Below are positions 42,575 to 51,490 of a stretch of 64,000 nucleotides of DNA, in pieces. Position 1 is the stretch's first letter. Each line of letters opens with the position of its first letter. Source of the stretch: Elizabethkingia occulta (GTDB taxonomy: Bacteria; Bacteroidota; Bacteroidia; Flavobacteriales; Weeksellaceae); contig NZ_MAHX01000007.1 in assembly GCF_002023715.1 (NCBI RefSeq), positions 124,001 through 188,000 of the forward strand, in the 5' to 3' direction. The translations under genes and the position numbers were made by a program. The notes beneath the pieces were generated by a model. The model did no database searches. It saw only the letters and a list, made by a program, of their open reading frames with translations, and was not told where the DNA came from.

Positions 42575-43582
42575 ATGAAAAAAATGACAACCAGAATTAC
42601 GATTGCGGCAATCTCTTTATTTCTTTTCTCTTGTGGCAAGAAGAAAGGAGAGGATAACAACGTGAAACAGGATTCTCTAAAAACAGAAGAAAAGGTTTCC
42701 ACACAAACAGCTTCTTCAGCATTTAATATAGATGCCGTTCCGGTTTCGGATAAAAATATAGGCGACTTTCCTTTTTTCAGTATGCCCGAAGGACTTGTTT
42801 CACAGAATAAACCTATAGAAAAGAAATATGATAAAATATTTTTTCCAATCGGAGGTGTGATGACTCCGTTCGAAGGAAAAGTATGGAAAGCCAATGTTGT
42901 TGTTAAAGAAGGAAGCAATGAACAATGGACATTGCCATTTTTCGAAAAAAGTTTTGATGAAGCTATTACATCTGTTGGCGGTGTAAAAATATTTGATGGC
43001 GAGATTACCAATGAAGAATATGAAAAATATAATAAACAGGCAATGAACCTTGGGGAAGATGGTGGAATTGGATATGCAGGAGAGAATATCAAAGTGTATG
43101 TTATCAGACGCAAAGATCAGGGGAATATCTATATTCAGTTAACAGGTAATACTGCGTACGGAAAAATCAATATACTACAGGAGGAAGGTTTTAAACAAAC
43201 CATTACTTTGATAAAATCTGATGAGATTAAAAAGCAGCTTGATGAAAAAGGAAAAGCAGTGCTTCATATCAATTTTGATACAGATAAAGCGAGCCTGAAA
43301 CCCGATGGTACAGATGCTGTAAAAGAAATTGTAAAAGTTTTGAATGCAGATAAGGCATTAAAAATTGCTATTAACGGCTATACCGACAATTCTGGTAATG
43401 CAGAACACAATCTAAAACTTTCTGATGCAAGAGCCCAGTCTGTAAAAGGTGAAATTGTGAAAGCGGGTATTACTGAGGATCGTTTATTGGCAAAAGGTTT
43501 TGGCCAGCAAAGTCCGATAGCAGATAATAACACAGAAGAGGGGAAAGCCCAAAACAGAAGAGTAGAATTGATCAGGAAATAA
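42575..43582 (+). CDS. OmpA-family lipoprotein
   Basis: A 335-residue outer-membrane lipoprotein with lipobox LFLFSCGKK (Cys about 21) and a Lys/Glu/Ser-rich linker. A middle domain (about 60-215) is of unknown type. The C-terminal OmpA-like peptidoglycan-binding domain has VLHINFDTDKASLKPDG, IAINGYTDNSG, NLKLSDARAQSVK and the final GKAQNRRVEL. The Asp and Arg residues that bind diaminopimelate (TDN and NRRVEL) are present. It tethers the outer membrane to the cell wall. A strong terminator follows. Confidence 0.9.
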   Translation: MKKMTTRITIAAISLFLFSCGKKKGEDNNVKQDSLKTEEKVSTQTASSAFNIDAVPVSDKNIGDFPFFSMPEGLVSQNKPIEKKYDKIFFPIGGVMTPFEGKVWKANVVVKEGSNEQWTLPFFEKSFDEAITSVGGVKIFDGEITNEEYEKYNKQAMNLGEDGGIGYAGENIKVYVIRRKDQGNIYIQLTGNTAYGKINILQEEGFKQTITLIKSDEIKKQLDEKGKAVLHINFDTDKASLKPDGTDAVKEIVKVLNADKALKIAINGYTDNSGNAEHNLKLSDARAQSVKGEIVKAGITEDRLLAKGFGQQSPIADNNTEEGKAQNRRVELIRK

Positions 43583-43624
43583 AAAATATCAGTTGGTATA
43601 ATGCTAACTTCCTGAACCTAAAAA

Positions 43625-43659
43625 AAAACATGTAATCAAAAGGATTACATGTTTTTTTA
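43625..43659 (+). terminator. Terminator after the OmpA-like gene
   Basis: Stem AAAACATGTAATC/GATTACATGTTTT with a 5-nt loop, followed by TTTTATTTTT. Confidence 0.9.
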
Positions 43660-43716
43660 TTTTTAAATTTATCAGGACGGGACTAAAAACTACTGCTAAA
43701 TTCTAACTTGTGTAAA

Positions 43717-44901
43717 ATGAAAAGTACTAAAACAAAATATCATTTACGATTCTGTATAAAAACGATATACTTGCTTTTTTTAGCAGCCGTATTGGTAAAG
43801 GCGCAGAAAAAAATAACAGGTAATTCAGTTCCTGAGTTGGCCAATGGTATTAATCATATTCTTGGATATGGACAATCATTATCAACAGGAGAGGAAAGCG
43901 GTAAAGTATTAACAACGAAGCCATTTGATCGTAACATACTAATGATGCAGGCCAATACTTTTGTTCCCTATTATAATCAGAGTACAGAAAATCCTTTAGG
44001 TGGTTTAGGCATTGCACTTTCGGAACTTGGTGATTCTAAATACCATAAAATTCTAATGTCATCTCATGGAGCTGGCGGTTTTTCAATAGAAAAGCTAAGC
44101 AAAGATACTGTTCCATACACCAATTTGTTAAAAGAAGTACAGAAAGCACTAACTATTGCATCCTCTAAAAAAGAAAACTATAATGTACTGGTTGTAGCCT
44201 GGACACAGGGAGAAAGTAATTATCAGGATTCACCAATTGCTTATAAAAATAAATTAAAGCAACTAAAATCTGATTTGAACAGAGATATTAAAGCCATCAC
44301 AAAACAAAAGAATGACATAATATTTGTAATGTATCAGCCTTCATCATGGATGTCCGGAGAACCCGAATCTACAATGACTACTGCTTATCTTGATCTGTCA
44401 CTAGCAGAGAAAGGGTTTTACTGCTCAAACCCTCAGTATGATAAAAACTATGTTCGTTCTTCAAACGGTGTTTATTTTCATATGCCGGCAGAATCCTATA
44501 GAAGATTAGGTGCTGAATATGGTCTGGTTATCCACAATATACTGCATAAAAAAAGTTATAAGCCATTGTATATAAAAAATGTGAATTATAAAAAGAATAC
44601 AATTGATGTTGTACTTTCCGAACCGGTTGTAATTGATAAGACTTTGGTTTCACCTGTAACCAATTTTGGATTTAATGTTACTGGAAATACAATTGAATCC
44701 GTGAGGATTATTAATAATAAAGTGACCATTGTTTGTCATTCTAATATTGGCCCGGGAAATATTCTGACTTATGGATTTAATGGAACTGAGCATTCCGGAT
44801 GGGAATTTGGAGAGCGTGGAAATCTAAGATCACCGGTTGTGCAAACGCTTAGCCTTGGTAACCTGTATAAATGGCTTACCTATTACAGAAAAGAATTGTA
44901 G
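43717..44901 (+). CDS. SGNH/sialate O-acetylesterase-like hydrolase
   Basis: A 394-residue secreted protein. The ATG at 43717 gives signal peptide ...AAVLVKAQ; an in-frame ATG at 43708 is possible. The SASA-type motifs are present: GYGQSLSTG (nucleophile Ser about 54), VVAWTQGESN, and the late HMPAESYRRLGAEYG with the catalytic His. A C-terminal Ig-like segment (about 285-394) follows, as in some polysaccharide esterases. The likely action is deacetylation of an acetylated sugar or polymer outside the cell. No glycan-utilisation gene is adjacent, so the substrate stays open. Confidence 0.75.
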   Translation: MKSTKTKYHLRFCIKTIYLLFLAAVLVKAQKKITGNSVPELANGINHILGYGQSLSTGEESGKVLTTKPFDRNILMMQANTFVPYYNQSTENPLGGLGIALSELGDSKYHKILMSSHGAGGFSIEKLSKDTVPYTNLLKEVQKALTIASSKKENYNVLVVAWTQGESNYQDSPIAYKNKLKQLKSDLNRDIKAITKQKNDIIFVMYQPSSWMSGEPESTMTTAYLDLSLAEKGFYCSNPQYDKNYVRSSNGVYFHMPAESYRRLGAEYGLVIHNILHKKSYKPLYIKNVNYKKNTIDVVLSEPVVIDKTLVSPVTNFGFNVTGNTIESVRIINNKVTIVCHSNIGPGNILTYGFNGTEHSGWEFGERGNLRSPVVQTLSLGNLYKWLTYYRKEL

Positions 44902-44925
44902 GATAAACCGGGCTTTTTTTGCTTT

Positions 44926-44969
44926 TTGATCTAGGTCATAGTTTTGGGTTTTAGGACTGTCTAATTTCG
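44926..44969 (+). promoter_or_regulatory. FNR-like box and -7 element (antiporter)
   Basis: TTGAT-CTAG-GTCAT at 44926-44939, then 22 nt, then TAATTTCG at 44962-44969. It is the most degenerate of three such arrangements in the window, with the same 22-nt distance. The following TSS region leads directly into the ATG at 44988. Confidence 0.6.
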
Positions 44970-44987
44970 CGGCATAATTATTTGTGT

Positions 44988-46592
44988 ATGGCAGAACTTG
45001 AAAAAATTATCTGGATTTCTATTATTCTTATTGTTATTATTTCGGTAAAAGACAGACTAAAACTGGCATTACCTATTTTACTGGTAGTAGCAGGTTTGTT
45101 ACTAAGCCTTACCCGGCTGGTGCCATCTATAGATATGAGCCCTGAGATGATTTTTTATGTTGTGCTTCCGCCTATTTTATTCGATGCAGCATGGAATACT
45201 TCTATTCCTGATTTCAAAAAAGAGCTGCCAAAAATATCCTTGCTGGCAGTAGGATTGGTTTTTATTACCACTACAGTTATAGCTGTTGTTGCTCATAGTA
45301 TTATCCCCGGATTTACATGGCCGCTGGCTTTTATACTAGGCGCAGTTATATCGCCACCCGACGCTGTCGCTGCGACCAGTATAACGAGAGATTTACCGCT
45401 CCCTAAAAAATTGATAACCATATTGGAAGGAGAAAGCCTTCTAAATGATGCCTCAGCACTTATCGCTTATAAATGTGCTGTTACAGCTGTATTGAGTGGA
45501 ATATTTTCCTTCTGGGATGCTGGCATACAATTTATTAGTATTAGTCTTGGAGGTATTGTGATCGGGCTTTTAATTGGTTTTATTTTCCTGAAGATGCATC
45601 GCTTTCTGAATGGAAACAGTAATACTGAAACCTTTGCTATTGTATTATTGCCGTTTGCTACTTACAGCCTGGCAGAACATCTTGACTTGTCCGGAGTTCT
45701 GGCTGTAGTTGCTTTAGGAATGTTTCTTTCATGGAATTCATTTTCCTTATTTAGTTCTGTAAGCCGGATTCAGATGAGCCACTTCTGGGACGTTATAATT
45801 TTTGTTCTCAATGGATTGGTTTTCCTTATCCTTGGGATGCAGCTACCACAGATTATTTCAGATATACCACATCCAGAGCTTCCTGTTCTCATTCTTTATG
45901 GCCTGTTTATTTTTGGTATTTTAATTTTGATCAGGCTGCTGATAACATTTACTTTTCCCATATTTTCCGGAGTAAAATCCGGATATAAAGATATTTTGCT
46001 GCCACGACTCCGGAAAGAATATATTATCCTTTCCTGGTCCGGAATGCGTGGAGTAGTCTCTTTAGCCGCAGCCCTTGCGTTACCTGTATATACCAATAGC
46101 GGAGAACTGATTGAGCAACGCAGTACCATATTATTTGTATCATTTGTTGTTATCATTTTCACATTGCTTATACAGGGGCTTACCCTGCCCAGATTGATTA
46201 AATTGATAAAGCCTGCTTCTGAAGAGAAGCAGTATGAAAAAGAACTGGATATTCTGTTAATTGAAAAATCACTATCCTGTCTTCAGACTATGCAGGGAGA
46301 GAATGAAATGTCACGTGATATTATTGCCGGAATAACTGAAAAGCTGAAAAAGGAAGAATCGGATCTATTCAAGGACGATGCAGAATCTCCTGATATTATG
46401 GCAAAGAAAAAATGGCGGGAAACCTACTTTAAAATAGAATTGGAGCTTATCGAATTTCAGCGTAAAGAACTGATAAAATATTATCACAAAGGAGAATATG
46501 CACTAGAAGAGGTTCGGAAAAAAGAACAGGAACTGGATTTCTGGACAGCAACCGTTTATCAGGAAATGGAATCTCTGAGACCGCAGTATTAA
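44988..46592 (+). CDS. CPA1-family Na+/H+ antiporter
   Basis: A 534-residue inner-membrane protein. The ATG at 44988 (MAELEKIIW) is preferred to an in-frame TTG two codons earlier. About twelve spans occupy residues 1-400. Typical CPA1 motifs are present: PPILFDAAWNTS, VISPPDAVAATS, ILEGESLLNDASALI (ion-binding ND pair) and LSWSGMRGVVSLAAALALP. The C-terminal ~130 residues are a charged cytoplasmic tail. It exchanges cytoplasmic Na+ or K+ for H+. An FNR-like box lies in its promoter, which links it to the regulator at 47769. Confidence 0.92.
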   Translation: MAELEKIIWISIILIVIISVKDRLKLALPILLVVAGLLLSLTRLVPSIDMSPEMIFYVVLPPILFDAAWNTSIPDFKKELPKISLLAVGLVFITTTVIAVVAHSIIPGFTWPLAFILGAVISPPDAVAATSITRDLPLPKKLITILEGESLLNDASALIAYKCAVTAVLSGIFSFWDAGIQFISISLGGIVIGLLIGFIFLKMHRFLNGNSNTETFAIVLLPFATYSLAEHLDLSGVLAVVALGMFLSWNSFSLFSSVSRIQMSHFWDVIIFVLNGLVFLILGMQLPQIISDIPHPELPVLILYGLFIFGILILIRLLITFTFPIFSGVKSGYKDILLPRLRKEYIILSWSGMRGVVSLAAALALPVYTNSGELIEQRSTILFVSFVVIIFTLLIQGLTLPRLIKLIKPASEEKQYEKELDILLIEKSLSCLQTMQGENEMSRDIIAGITEKLKKEESDLFKDDAESPDIMAKKKWRETYFKIELELIEFQRKELIKYYHKGEYALEEVRKKEQELDFWTATVYQEMESLRPQY

Positions 46593-46651
46593 ATGACTTG
46601 TAATTAGTTTTACTTATAAGCAAAAGAAAATATTTATACCTATTCGTTTTT

Positions 46652-46695
46652 TTGACTCAGGTCAATGTTTCTAAATTTTGATGTTGTGATCTTTG
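46652..46695 (+). promoter_or_regulatory. FNR-like box and -7 element (siderophore-interacting protein)
   Basis: Perfect TTGAC-TCAG-GTCAA at 46652-46665, 22-nt gap, and GATCTTTG at 46688-46695. It is the same arrangement as at 48459, where only the four central bases differ. Confidence 0.72.
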
Positions 46696-46747
46696 CATGG
46701 ATAATAATTAACACAGGATTTTAGCAAATAAAAAGTTTATTATAATA

Positions 46748-47503
46748 ATGGAGCAGAAAATAACTAAAAAAATACGTTCTGTATTTACAGTGAAACATAA
46801 AGAATACCTTACACCTCACCTTATTCGTGTAGTATTTAATATGGACGATGAACAGACAGAATTACTGTCAGGAGTTAGATCGGGATCCAATAATAAGATA
46901 TTTATTCCGGTAAATGACGGCAGGCAGGAGAGTATGGTGAGAACCTACACCAACCGCAAAATAGATCTGGATAAAAAAGAGTTGAGTATTGACTTTGTAG
47001 CGCATGGTGACAATGGCCCCGCATCTGCATGGGCACTGAATACTAAGGCTGGTGACCATCTGGGAATCGGTATGAAAGAAAGTTTGAGACCATTGGTTCC
47101 GGAAGCAGATAGTTATCTGTTGGCGGGCGATGCTACAGCTTTGCCTGTTATTAGTGCTATTCTGGAACAGCTTCCTGCAGAAGCAACAGCAAAAGTCTTT
47201 CTGGAAGTACCAACAAAAGAAGACGAGCTAATACTGTGCTCTGCAGCCTATGTAGAAACAGAATGGCTGCATAATTCTGCTCCCGAGCAGGGAAGTAATC
47301 TTGCTGAAGAGGTGAGAGCATTTGAATTTCCGGAGGAGGACATGAAAAAGTATGTGTATATCGCTGCCGAATATACAACAGTAAAAGATTTACGCAGTTA
47401 TTATCGGATAGATAAAGGCTGGAATCCTCGTGAAATGTATGCTTGCTCTTACTGGAAAGCAGGTGCTTCGGAAGACGAAGCATCCGATGATCTGAAAAAC
47501 TGA
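46748..47503 (+). CDS. Siderophore-interacting protein (FAD-dependent ferric reductase type)
   Basis: A 251-residue cytoplasmic protein of the SIP/ViuB family. The FAD-binding part has [11 protein letters not shown] (RxYTxR) and [15 protein letters not shown]; the C-terminal part has [22 protein letters not shown] and ends [10 protein letters not shown]. Such proteins reduce ferric siderophores after uptake to release iron. No siderophore transporter is adjacent, and the FNR-like box in the promoter suggests redox control. The 51-nt leader after the promoter has no other feature. Confidence 0.9.
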   Translation: MEQKITKKIRSVFTVKHKEYLTPHLIRVVFNMDDEQTELLSGVRSGSNNKIFIPVNDGRQESMVRTYTNRKIDLDKKELSIDFVAHGDNGPASAWALNTKAGDHLGIGMKESLRPLVPEADSYLLAGDATALPVISAILEQLPAEATAKVFLEVPTKEDELILCSAAYVETEWLHNSAPEQGSNLAEEVRAFEFPEEDMKKYVYIAAEYTTVKDLRSYYRIDKGWNPREMYACSYWKAGASEDEASDDLKN

Positions 47504-47768
47504 AACTAATTAACAATAGGATATTTACAGAACCCGGATAAGAGGTTCTGTAGATATTCACCAGTGAAAATTAGATTTTATCTGTTTTCAAAAATGCATC
47601 AGATAACTAAGTATATATAATTTTTGAAATCTATTAAAGTTGGTCCTTGTCAGAATGTATAATTCCGGCAGGGATTTTTAGATTTATGAAAACATAGAAT
47701 TTATATAGTACAACAATGTTTTTTTTATTTTATTACATTTGTGTGCTGACCCGATTTAGGATAATTAC

Positions 47769-48338
47769 ATGAACGAATTATTAGTATCATATATCAAAAG
47801 TAAGATATCGGTAACAGAGGAAGAACTGAATACAATTCTCTCTTACTTTAAAACCATAAAGCTTAAAAAAAATGAATTGTTGCTCGCAGAAGGACAGGTC
47901 AGCCAACGTTCTTTCTTTGTAACCAAAGGCTGCTTACGGATTTTCTTTATCAACGAGGAGGGACAGGAGGCGACACGCTATTTTGCCTTTGAAAATCAGT
48001 TTGCAAGTGCATTGGTGAGTTTTATTACAGCCGAAAAATCTAAAGAGTTTATACAGGCAGTAGAGCCTACCGAAGTTTTTTACATCAGTCATAAAGATTT
48101 TTATCATCTGTTGGAGATTATCCCACAGTGGGAAAAGTTTTACAGAATCTATCTGGAAATAGCTTACATAACCAATACCAGACGGCTGATGTCATTTCTT
48201 ATACAGGATGCATTGGAAAAATACCGTCAGTTGCTGGCAGAAAATCCGGTTATTGTACGGAGACTTTCCAATAAAATGGTTGCATCCTATCTCAATATTT
48301 CTCAGGAAACCCTTAGTCGTCTAAAATCGAAGCTATAA
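47769..48338 (+). CDS. Crp/Fnr-family transcriptional regulator
   Basis: A 189-residue regulator. The N-terminal cyclic-nucleotide-binding-like domain (about 20-115) has LLAEGQVSQRSFFVTKGCLR and EEGQEATRYFAFEN. A dimer helix and a C-terminal HTH (about 150-189) with MVASYLNISQETLSRLKSKL follow. No cysteine cluster for an Fe-S centre is seen at the N-terminus, so it is not classical FNR. Three neighbouring genes have FNR-like 5-4-5 palindromes, and this protein is the obvious local candidate to bind them. A TACATTTG -7 element precedes it at 47734. Confidence 0.88.
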   Translation: MNELLVSYIKSKISVTEEELNTILSYFKTIKLKKNELLLAEGQVSQRSFFVTKGCLRIFFINEEGQEATRYFAFENQFASALVSFITAEKSKEFIQAVEPTEVFYISHKDFYHLLEIIPQWEKFYRIYLEIAYITNTRRLMSFLIQDALEKYRQLLAENPVIVRRLSNKMVASYLNISQETLSRLKSKL

Positions 48339-48370
48339 GGATTTTTATGACTGTTTACTTTTAGCTTTAG

Positions 48371-48400
48371 TTTCTGTTTCTGTTTCTGTTTCTGTTTCTG
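48371..48400. repeat. TTTCTG hexanucleotide, five tandem copies
   Basis: Five perfect TTTCTG units, 32 bp after the regulator stop codon and about 60 bp upstream of the FNR-like box of the uspA gene. Lying in the intergenic region, copy-number change could alter promoter context but no reading frame. Confidence 0.9.
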
Positions 48401-48458
48401 TTTATACCGGATAAGCCTAGGAGTGTGTGATAATTTAGCAGGCTCTAAATCTCCTTTT

Positions 48459-48502
48459 TTGACACAGGTCAAAGTTTTTAATCTTGTGATAGCGGAATTT
48501 TG
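48459..48502 (+). promoter_or_regulatory. FNR-like box and -7 element (UspA protein)
   Basis: Perfect TTGAC-ACAG-GTCAA at 48459-48472, 22-nt gap, GAATTTTG at 48495-48502. The box centre lies about 41 nt before the expected start site, the usual place for class II activation by Crp/Fnr proteins. Confidence 0.72.
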
Positions 48503-48525
48503 CAACATGATTTTAAACAAAACCT

Positions 48526-48966
48526 ATGAAGATGAAATCTATAATCATTGCGCTTGATGAGAGTACTTATTCTCAAGTCATAGCCCGACAAGGATTTGAA
48601 TTAGCCACTGTTTTTAAAAGTACAGTAACAATCCTCCTGATTCGGAATAACGAAGCGGTAATAAATGCATCACTAGCCAATATCTCTATAGAAGAGAATG
48701 ACAATTCCGAAGAAAATCTGATGATAGAAATTCAAGAACTTGCTAAAGTATTTGATACTATAGAATATAATATGACAACGTTGGAAGGTGATCCAATGGA
48801 AGAGATTATCCGCTTCGTTACCGACAGCACAGCCGATTTACTTATTGTGGGTACCCACGGAAGAACCGGTTTGGATCATTGGATTACCGGAAGTGTTGCC
48901 GAACATGTAATCCGCCATGCTACAATCCCTGTTCTGGTGATACCTTATAATCACCAGGCGCACTAA
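48526..48966 (+). CDS. Universal stress protein, UspA family
   Basis: A 146-residue single-domain cytoplasmic protein. It begins with the beta strand SIIIALDES and carries the ATP-binding signature GTHGRTGLDHWITGSVAEHV (G-2x-G-9x-G-S) before the final IPVLVI. It is therefore of the ATP-binding type. The gene follows the Crp/Fnr regulator and has the best-preserved FNR-like promoter, consistent with induction under oxygen limitation or stasis. A hairpin (GCTTATT/AATAAGC) near 48987 may terminate it. Confidence 0.92.
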   Translation: MKMKSIIIALDESTYSQVIARQGFELATVFKSTVTILLIRNNEAVINASLANISIEENDNSEENLMIEIQELAKVFDTIEYNMTTLEGDPMEEIIRFVTDSTADLLIVGTHGRTGLDHWITGSVAEHVIRHATIPVLVIPYNHQAH

Positions 48967-49064
48967 ATCCTATATATAACATAATTGCTTATTAATAAAA
49001 AAATAAGCGGGCTAAAAGCCTGCCTGGCGGAGCTATGCTCTGTTACGAACGAAAAATAGAAGAA

Positions 49065-50411
49065 ATGAAAACATTAAAAATTCCATTGAAAGCCATCAGA
49101 ACATCATTGTTGATGTATGCCGGCGGAAGCATGATGATGGTAAGCGTAAAGGCGCAGTCGAATATCCTTACACTTAATCAGACTATAGAGATGGCACTCT
49201 CTAATAGTAATGCGTTAAAATTAAAACGCTCTGCTATTGATCTTGCAGTTAATAAATACAATCTGTCAAAGGACTTATCATTGCCGACAGGAAGTGTTAG
49301 CGGTAGTTTTTCTCATGCTGAAATTCCGGCAAATCATATCAGGCTAGGTTCTCTGGATTGGATATTACCGGACAGAGCAGATTCATATAATGCTAATGTT
49401 GCGCTTAGTGAAACAGTATTTAATGGTTTTAAGCTGAAATATGCGCGAGCTTCGACATTGTTATTAGCAGAAATGGCTAAAACGAATGTAGCTCTTAGTG
49501 AAGATGAGGTAATCTACACTGCGGTACAAATGTATTTTGATTTGTATAAAGTTACCCAGAGCCAGAAAATTGTTCAACAGAATATGCTGGCTATAGAAAA
49601 GCTTATCCAGCAGGCCGATCAGTTTTACCGCCATGGTATTGTTACCAAGAATGATGTGCTGCGTTTCAGACTGCAAAAATCAGCAATAGAAATTACAGCA
49701 TCTGATTTGGAAGCTAACCGAAAAATTATCTGTTATAATATGACTGTATTACTAGGATTACCGGAAGATACAGATTTAAAATCAGGACAGGTTTTACTGA
49801 AAGAAGATGTTCCTGCTCCGCTAAGACAGTATGTGGATTTTGCTTTTGCAGAAAGAAAAGAATTGAAACAAAATGATTTGCAATACAAAGTGGAAGAATT
49901 TTCCTTTAAAACAATACAGGCAGAAGAGCTTCCAAAATTATCTGTAAATGCCGGTTTAAAATATCTTCATGCAGGATCTACATTTATCCCTGTCAACGGA
50001 AATTTTATAGCGCCAATTTCTATAGGTGCTACAGTATCATGGGATTTTTCTACACTATGGATGAATAAAAACAAACGTTCCGAAATAAAAATCCGCCAGC
50101 AGCAAACATCGATAGAAAAAAATATCTGGACAGATAAAATCCGTACAGAAGTTAATCAGGCTTATCAGCTCTACCAGCGTGCTCTGAATAAGGTAGCATT
50201 GCTACATTCATCTATAGATGAAGCAACGGAGAATGACCGTATGCAGGAAGACCGTTACAAAAATAATGTCACTACAGTCACCGACCGTATAGATGCTGAT
50301 GCCAAACTTTATCAGGCACTTACCGATCTGGAAATTGCCCGTGCGGATGCTTCTGTTGCATGGTACAATTTATTAAAAGTGTCGGGTAAAATTTCAACAA
50401 TTAATCAATAA
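49065..50411 (+). CDS. TolC-family outer-membrane efflux protein
   Basis: A 448-residue outer-membrane channel protein. The ATG at 49065 begins a signal peptide (...MMVSVKAQ); the longer frame from 49035 adds ten residues of upstream hairpin sequence. Two OEP repeats are recognisable by the helical pattern (LNQTIEMALSNSNALKLKR at the start, NVALSETVFNGFKLKYA, and VNQAYQLYQRALNKV in the second half). With the next two genes it forms a tripartite EmrAB-TolC-type pump. Gap to the next gene is 22 nt. Confidence 0.92.
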   Translation: MKTLKIPLKAIRTSLLMYAGGSMMMVSVKAQSNILTLNQTIEMALSNSNALKLKRSAIDLAVNKYNLSKDLSLPTGSVSGSFSHAEIPANHIRLGSLDWILPDRADSYNANVALSETVFNGFKLKYARASTLLLAEMAKTNVALSEDEVIYTAVQMYFDLYKVTQSQKIVQQNMLAIEKLIQQADQFYRHGIVTKNDVLRFRLQKSAIEITASDLEANRKIICYNMTVLLGLPEDTDLKSGQVLLKEDVPAPLRQYVDFAFAERKELKQNDLQYKVEEFSFKTIQAEELPKLSVNAGLKYLHAGSTFIPVNGNFIAPISIGATVSWDFSTLWMNKNKRSEIKIRQQQTSIEKNIWTDKIRTEVNQAYQLYQRALNKVALLHSSIDEATENDRMQEDRYKNNVTTVTDRIDADAKLYQALTDLEIARADASVAWYNLLKVSGKISTINQ

Positions 50412-50433
50412 TACGATAAGAAAAATAAGACTT

Positions 50434-51480
50434 ATGAATATGGAAACAACTCAGCCAAAACAAAAAAAATATACAGTACCGGCAATTCTGCTGGTTGTTA
50501 TAATAGCCGGAAGTATTTTCGGAGTAAAACAATATACCTATTACCAGAGCCATGAAGATACTGATGATGCTCAGGTAGACGGTGATCTTAGCACTGTAGT
50601 ATCGCGTGTAGGAGGCTATATCAATACTATAAATTTTGAAGATAACCAACGTGTAACCAAAGGGCAAACTCTGGTGACATTGGAAGATCAGGAGTATCGT
50701 ATTAAATTGGAACAGGCAATGGCAGCACAAAAGACTGCAGGTTCCAAAATTGGAGTTTCAGAAACTCAGGTATCAGCTACACATGCAGCATCACTAGGGT
50801 ACAAAGCTCAGATAGAAGAAGCAAAAGCCAGATTATGGCAGGCGAATCAGGATTACGATCGTTATGCAGCCTTAATCAGAAGTGGTTCTGTTTCGCAGCA
50901 GACTTTTGACAAAGCTAAAGCTGAACGTGATATTGCCAAAGCTGCTTATATGTCTGCCGAGGAACAATATAAAACTGCCGTAGCACAAGTAGGCAATACA
51001 CGTTCGGAGCTTAATGTAACGCATACGGCAACAAATCAACAGCAGGTAGATGTGGATTATGCGAAGTTACTTTTGTCCTATACCGATATTAAAGCACCGG
51101 TTTCCGGAATTGTGACTAAACGTCGTGTACAAATGGGGCAGTTATTACAGGCCGGGCAAACACTTTTTGCTGTGGTGGATGAAAATAACCTTTATGTAAC
51201 GGCTAATTTCAAAGAAACCCAAATGCAACATATACGAGCAGGACAAAAAGCCAAAATTGTAGTGGATGCCTATCCAGACGAACCTATAGAAGGAGTAGTG
51301 CACAACTACGCCGGAACAACAGGGGCTAAAATGTCATTGCTGCCGCCGGATAATGCTACAGGAAACTTTGTAAAAGTAGTGCAGCGTATTCCTGTAAAAA
51401 TCAAAATTAATGCTTCTGCTGAACTCCTTAAGAAGATACGTCCGGGAATGAATGTAGAGGTAAGTGTATTAACTAAATAA
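50434..51480 (+). CDS. HlyD/EmrA-type membrane fusion protein
   Basis: A 348-residue periplasmic adaptor with one N-terminal span (TVPAILLVVIIAGSIFGVKQ). The lipoyl half-motif VSRVGGYINTINFEDNQRVTKGQ, a coiled-coil hairpin (about 95-200) and the second lipoyl half DIKAPVSGIVTKRRVQMGQ are all in order. DTDDAQVDGDLS just after the membrane span is typical of EmrA. It links the MFS pump to the TolC channel. The gap to the pump gene is 10 nt. Confidence 0.93.
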   Translation: MNMETTQPKQKKYTVPAILLVVIIAGSIFGVKQYTYYQSHEDTDDAQVDGDLSTVVSRVGGYINTINFEDNQRVTKGQTLVTLEDQEYRIKLEQAMAAQKTAGSKIGVSETQVSATHAASLGYKAQIEEAKARLWQANQDYDRYAALIRSGSVSQQTFDKAKAERDIAKAAYMSAEEQYKTAVAQVGNTRSELNVTHTATNQQQVDVDYAKLLLSYTDIKAPVSGIVTKRRVQMGQLLQAGQTLFAVVDENNLYVTANFKETQMQHIRAGQKAKIVVDAYPDEPIEGVVHNYAGTTGAKMSLLPPDNATGNFVKVVQRIPVKIKINASAELLKKIRPGMNVEVSVLTK

Positions 51481-51490
51481 TCCGGAAATA

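Noticed and set aside
44982-44987. TTG start two codons before the antiporter ATG
   Set aside because: The ATG at 44988 fits the usual N-terminus, and the TTG would leave almost no leader after the predicted promoter.
48302-48520. Antisense ORF with QKQKQKQK
   Set aside because: It is a translation of the TTTCTG tandem repeat on the other strand and overlaps the regulator and promoter.
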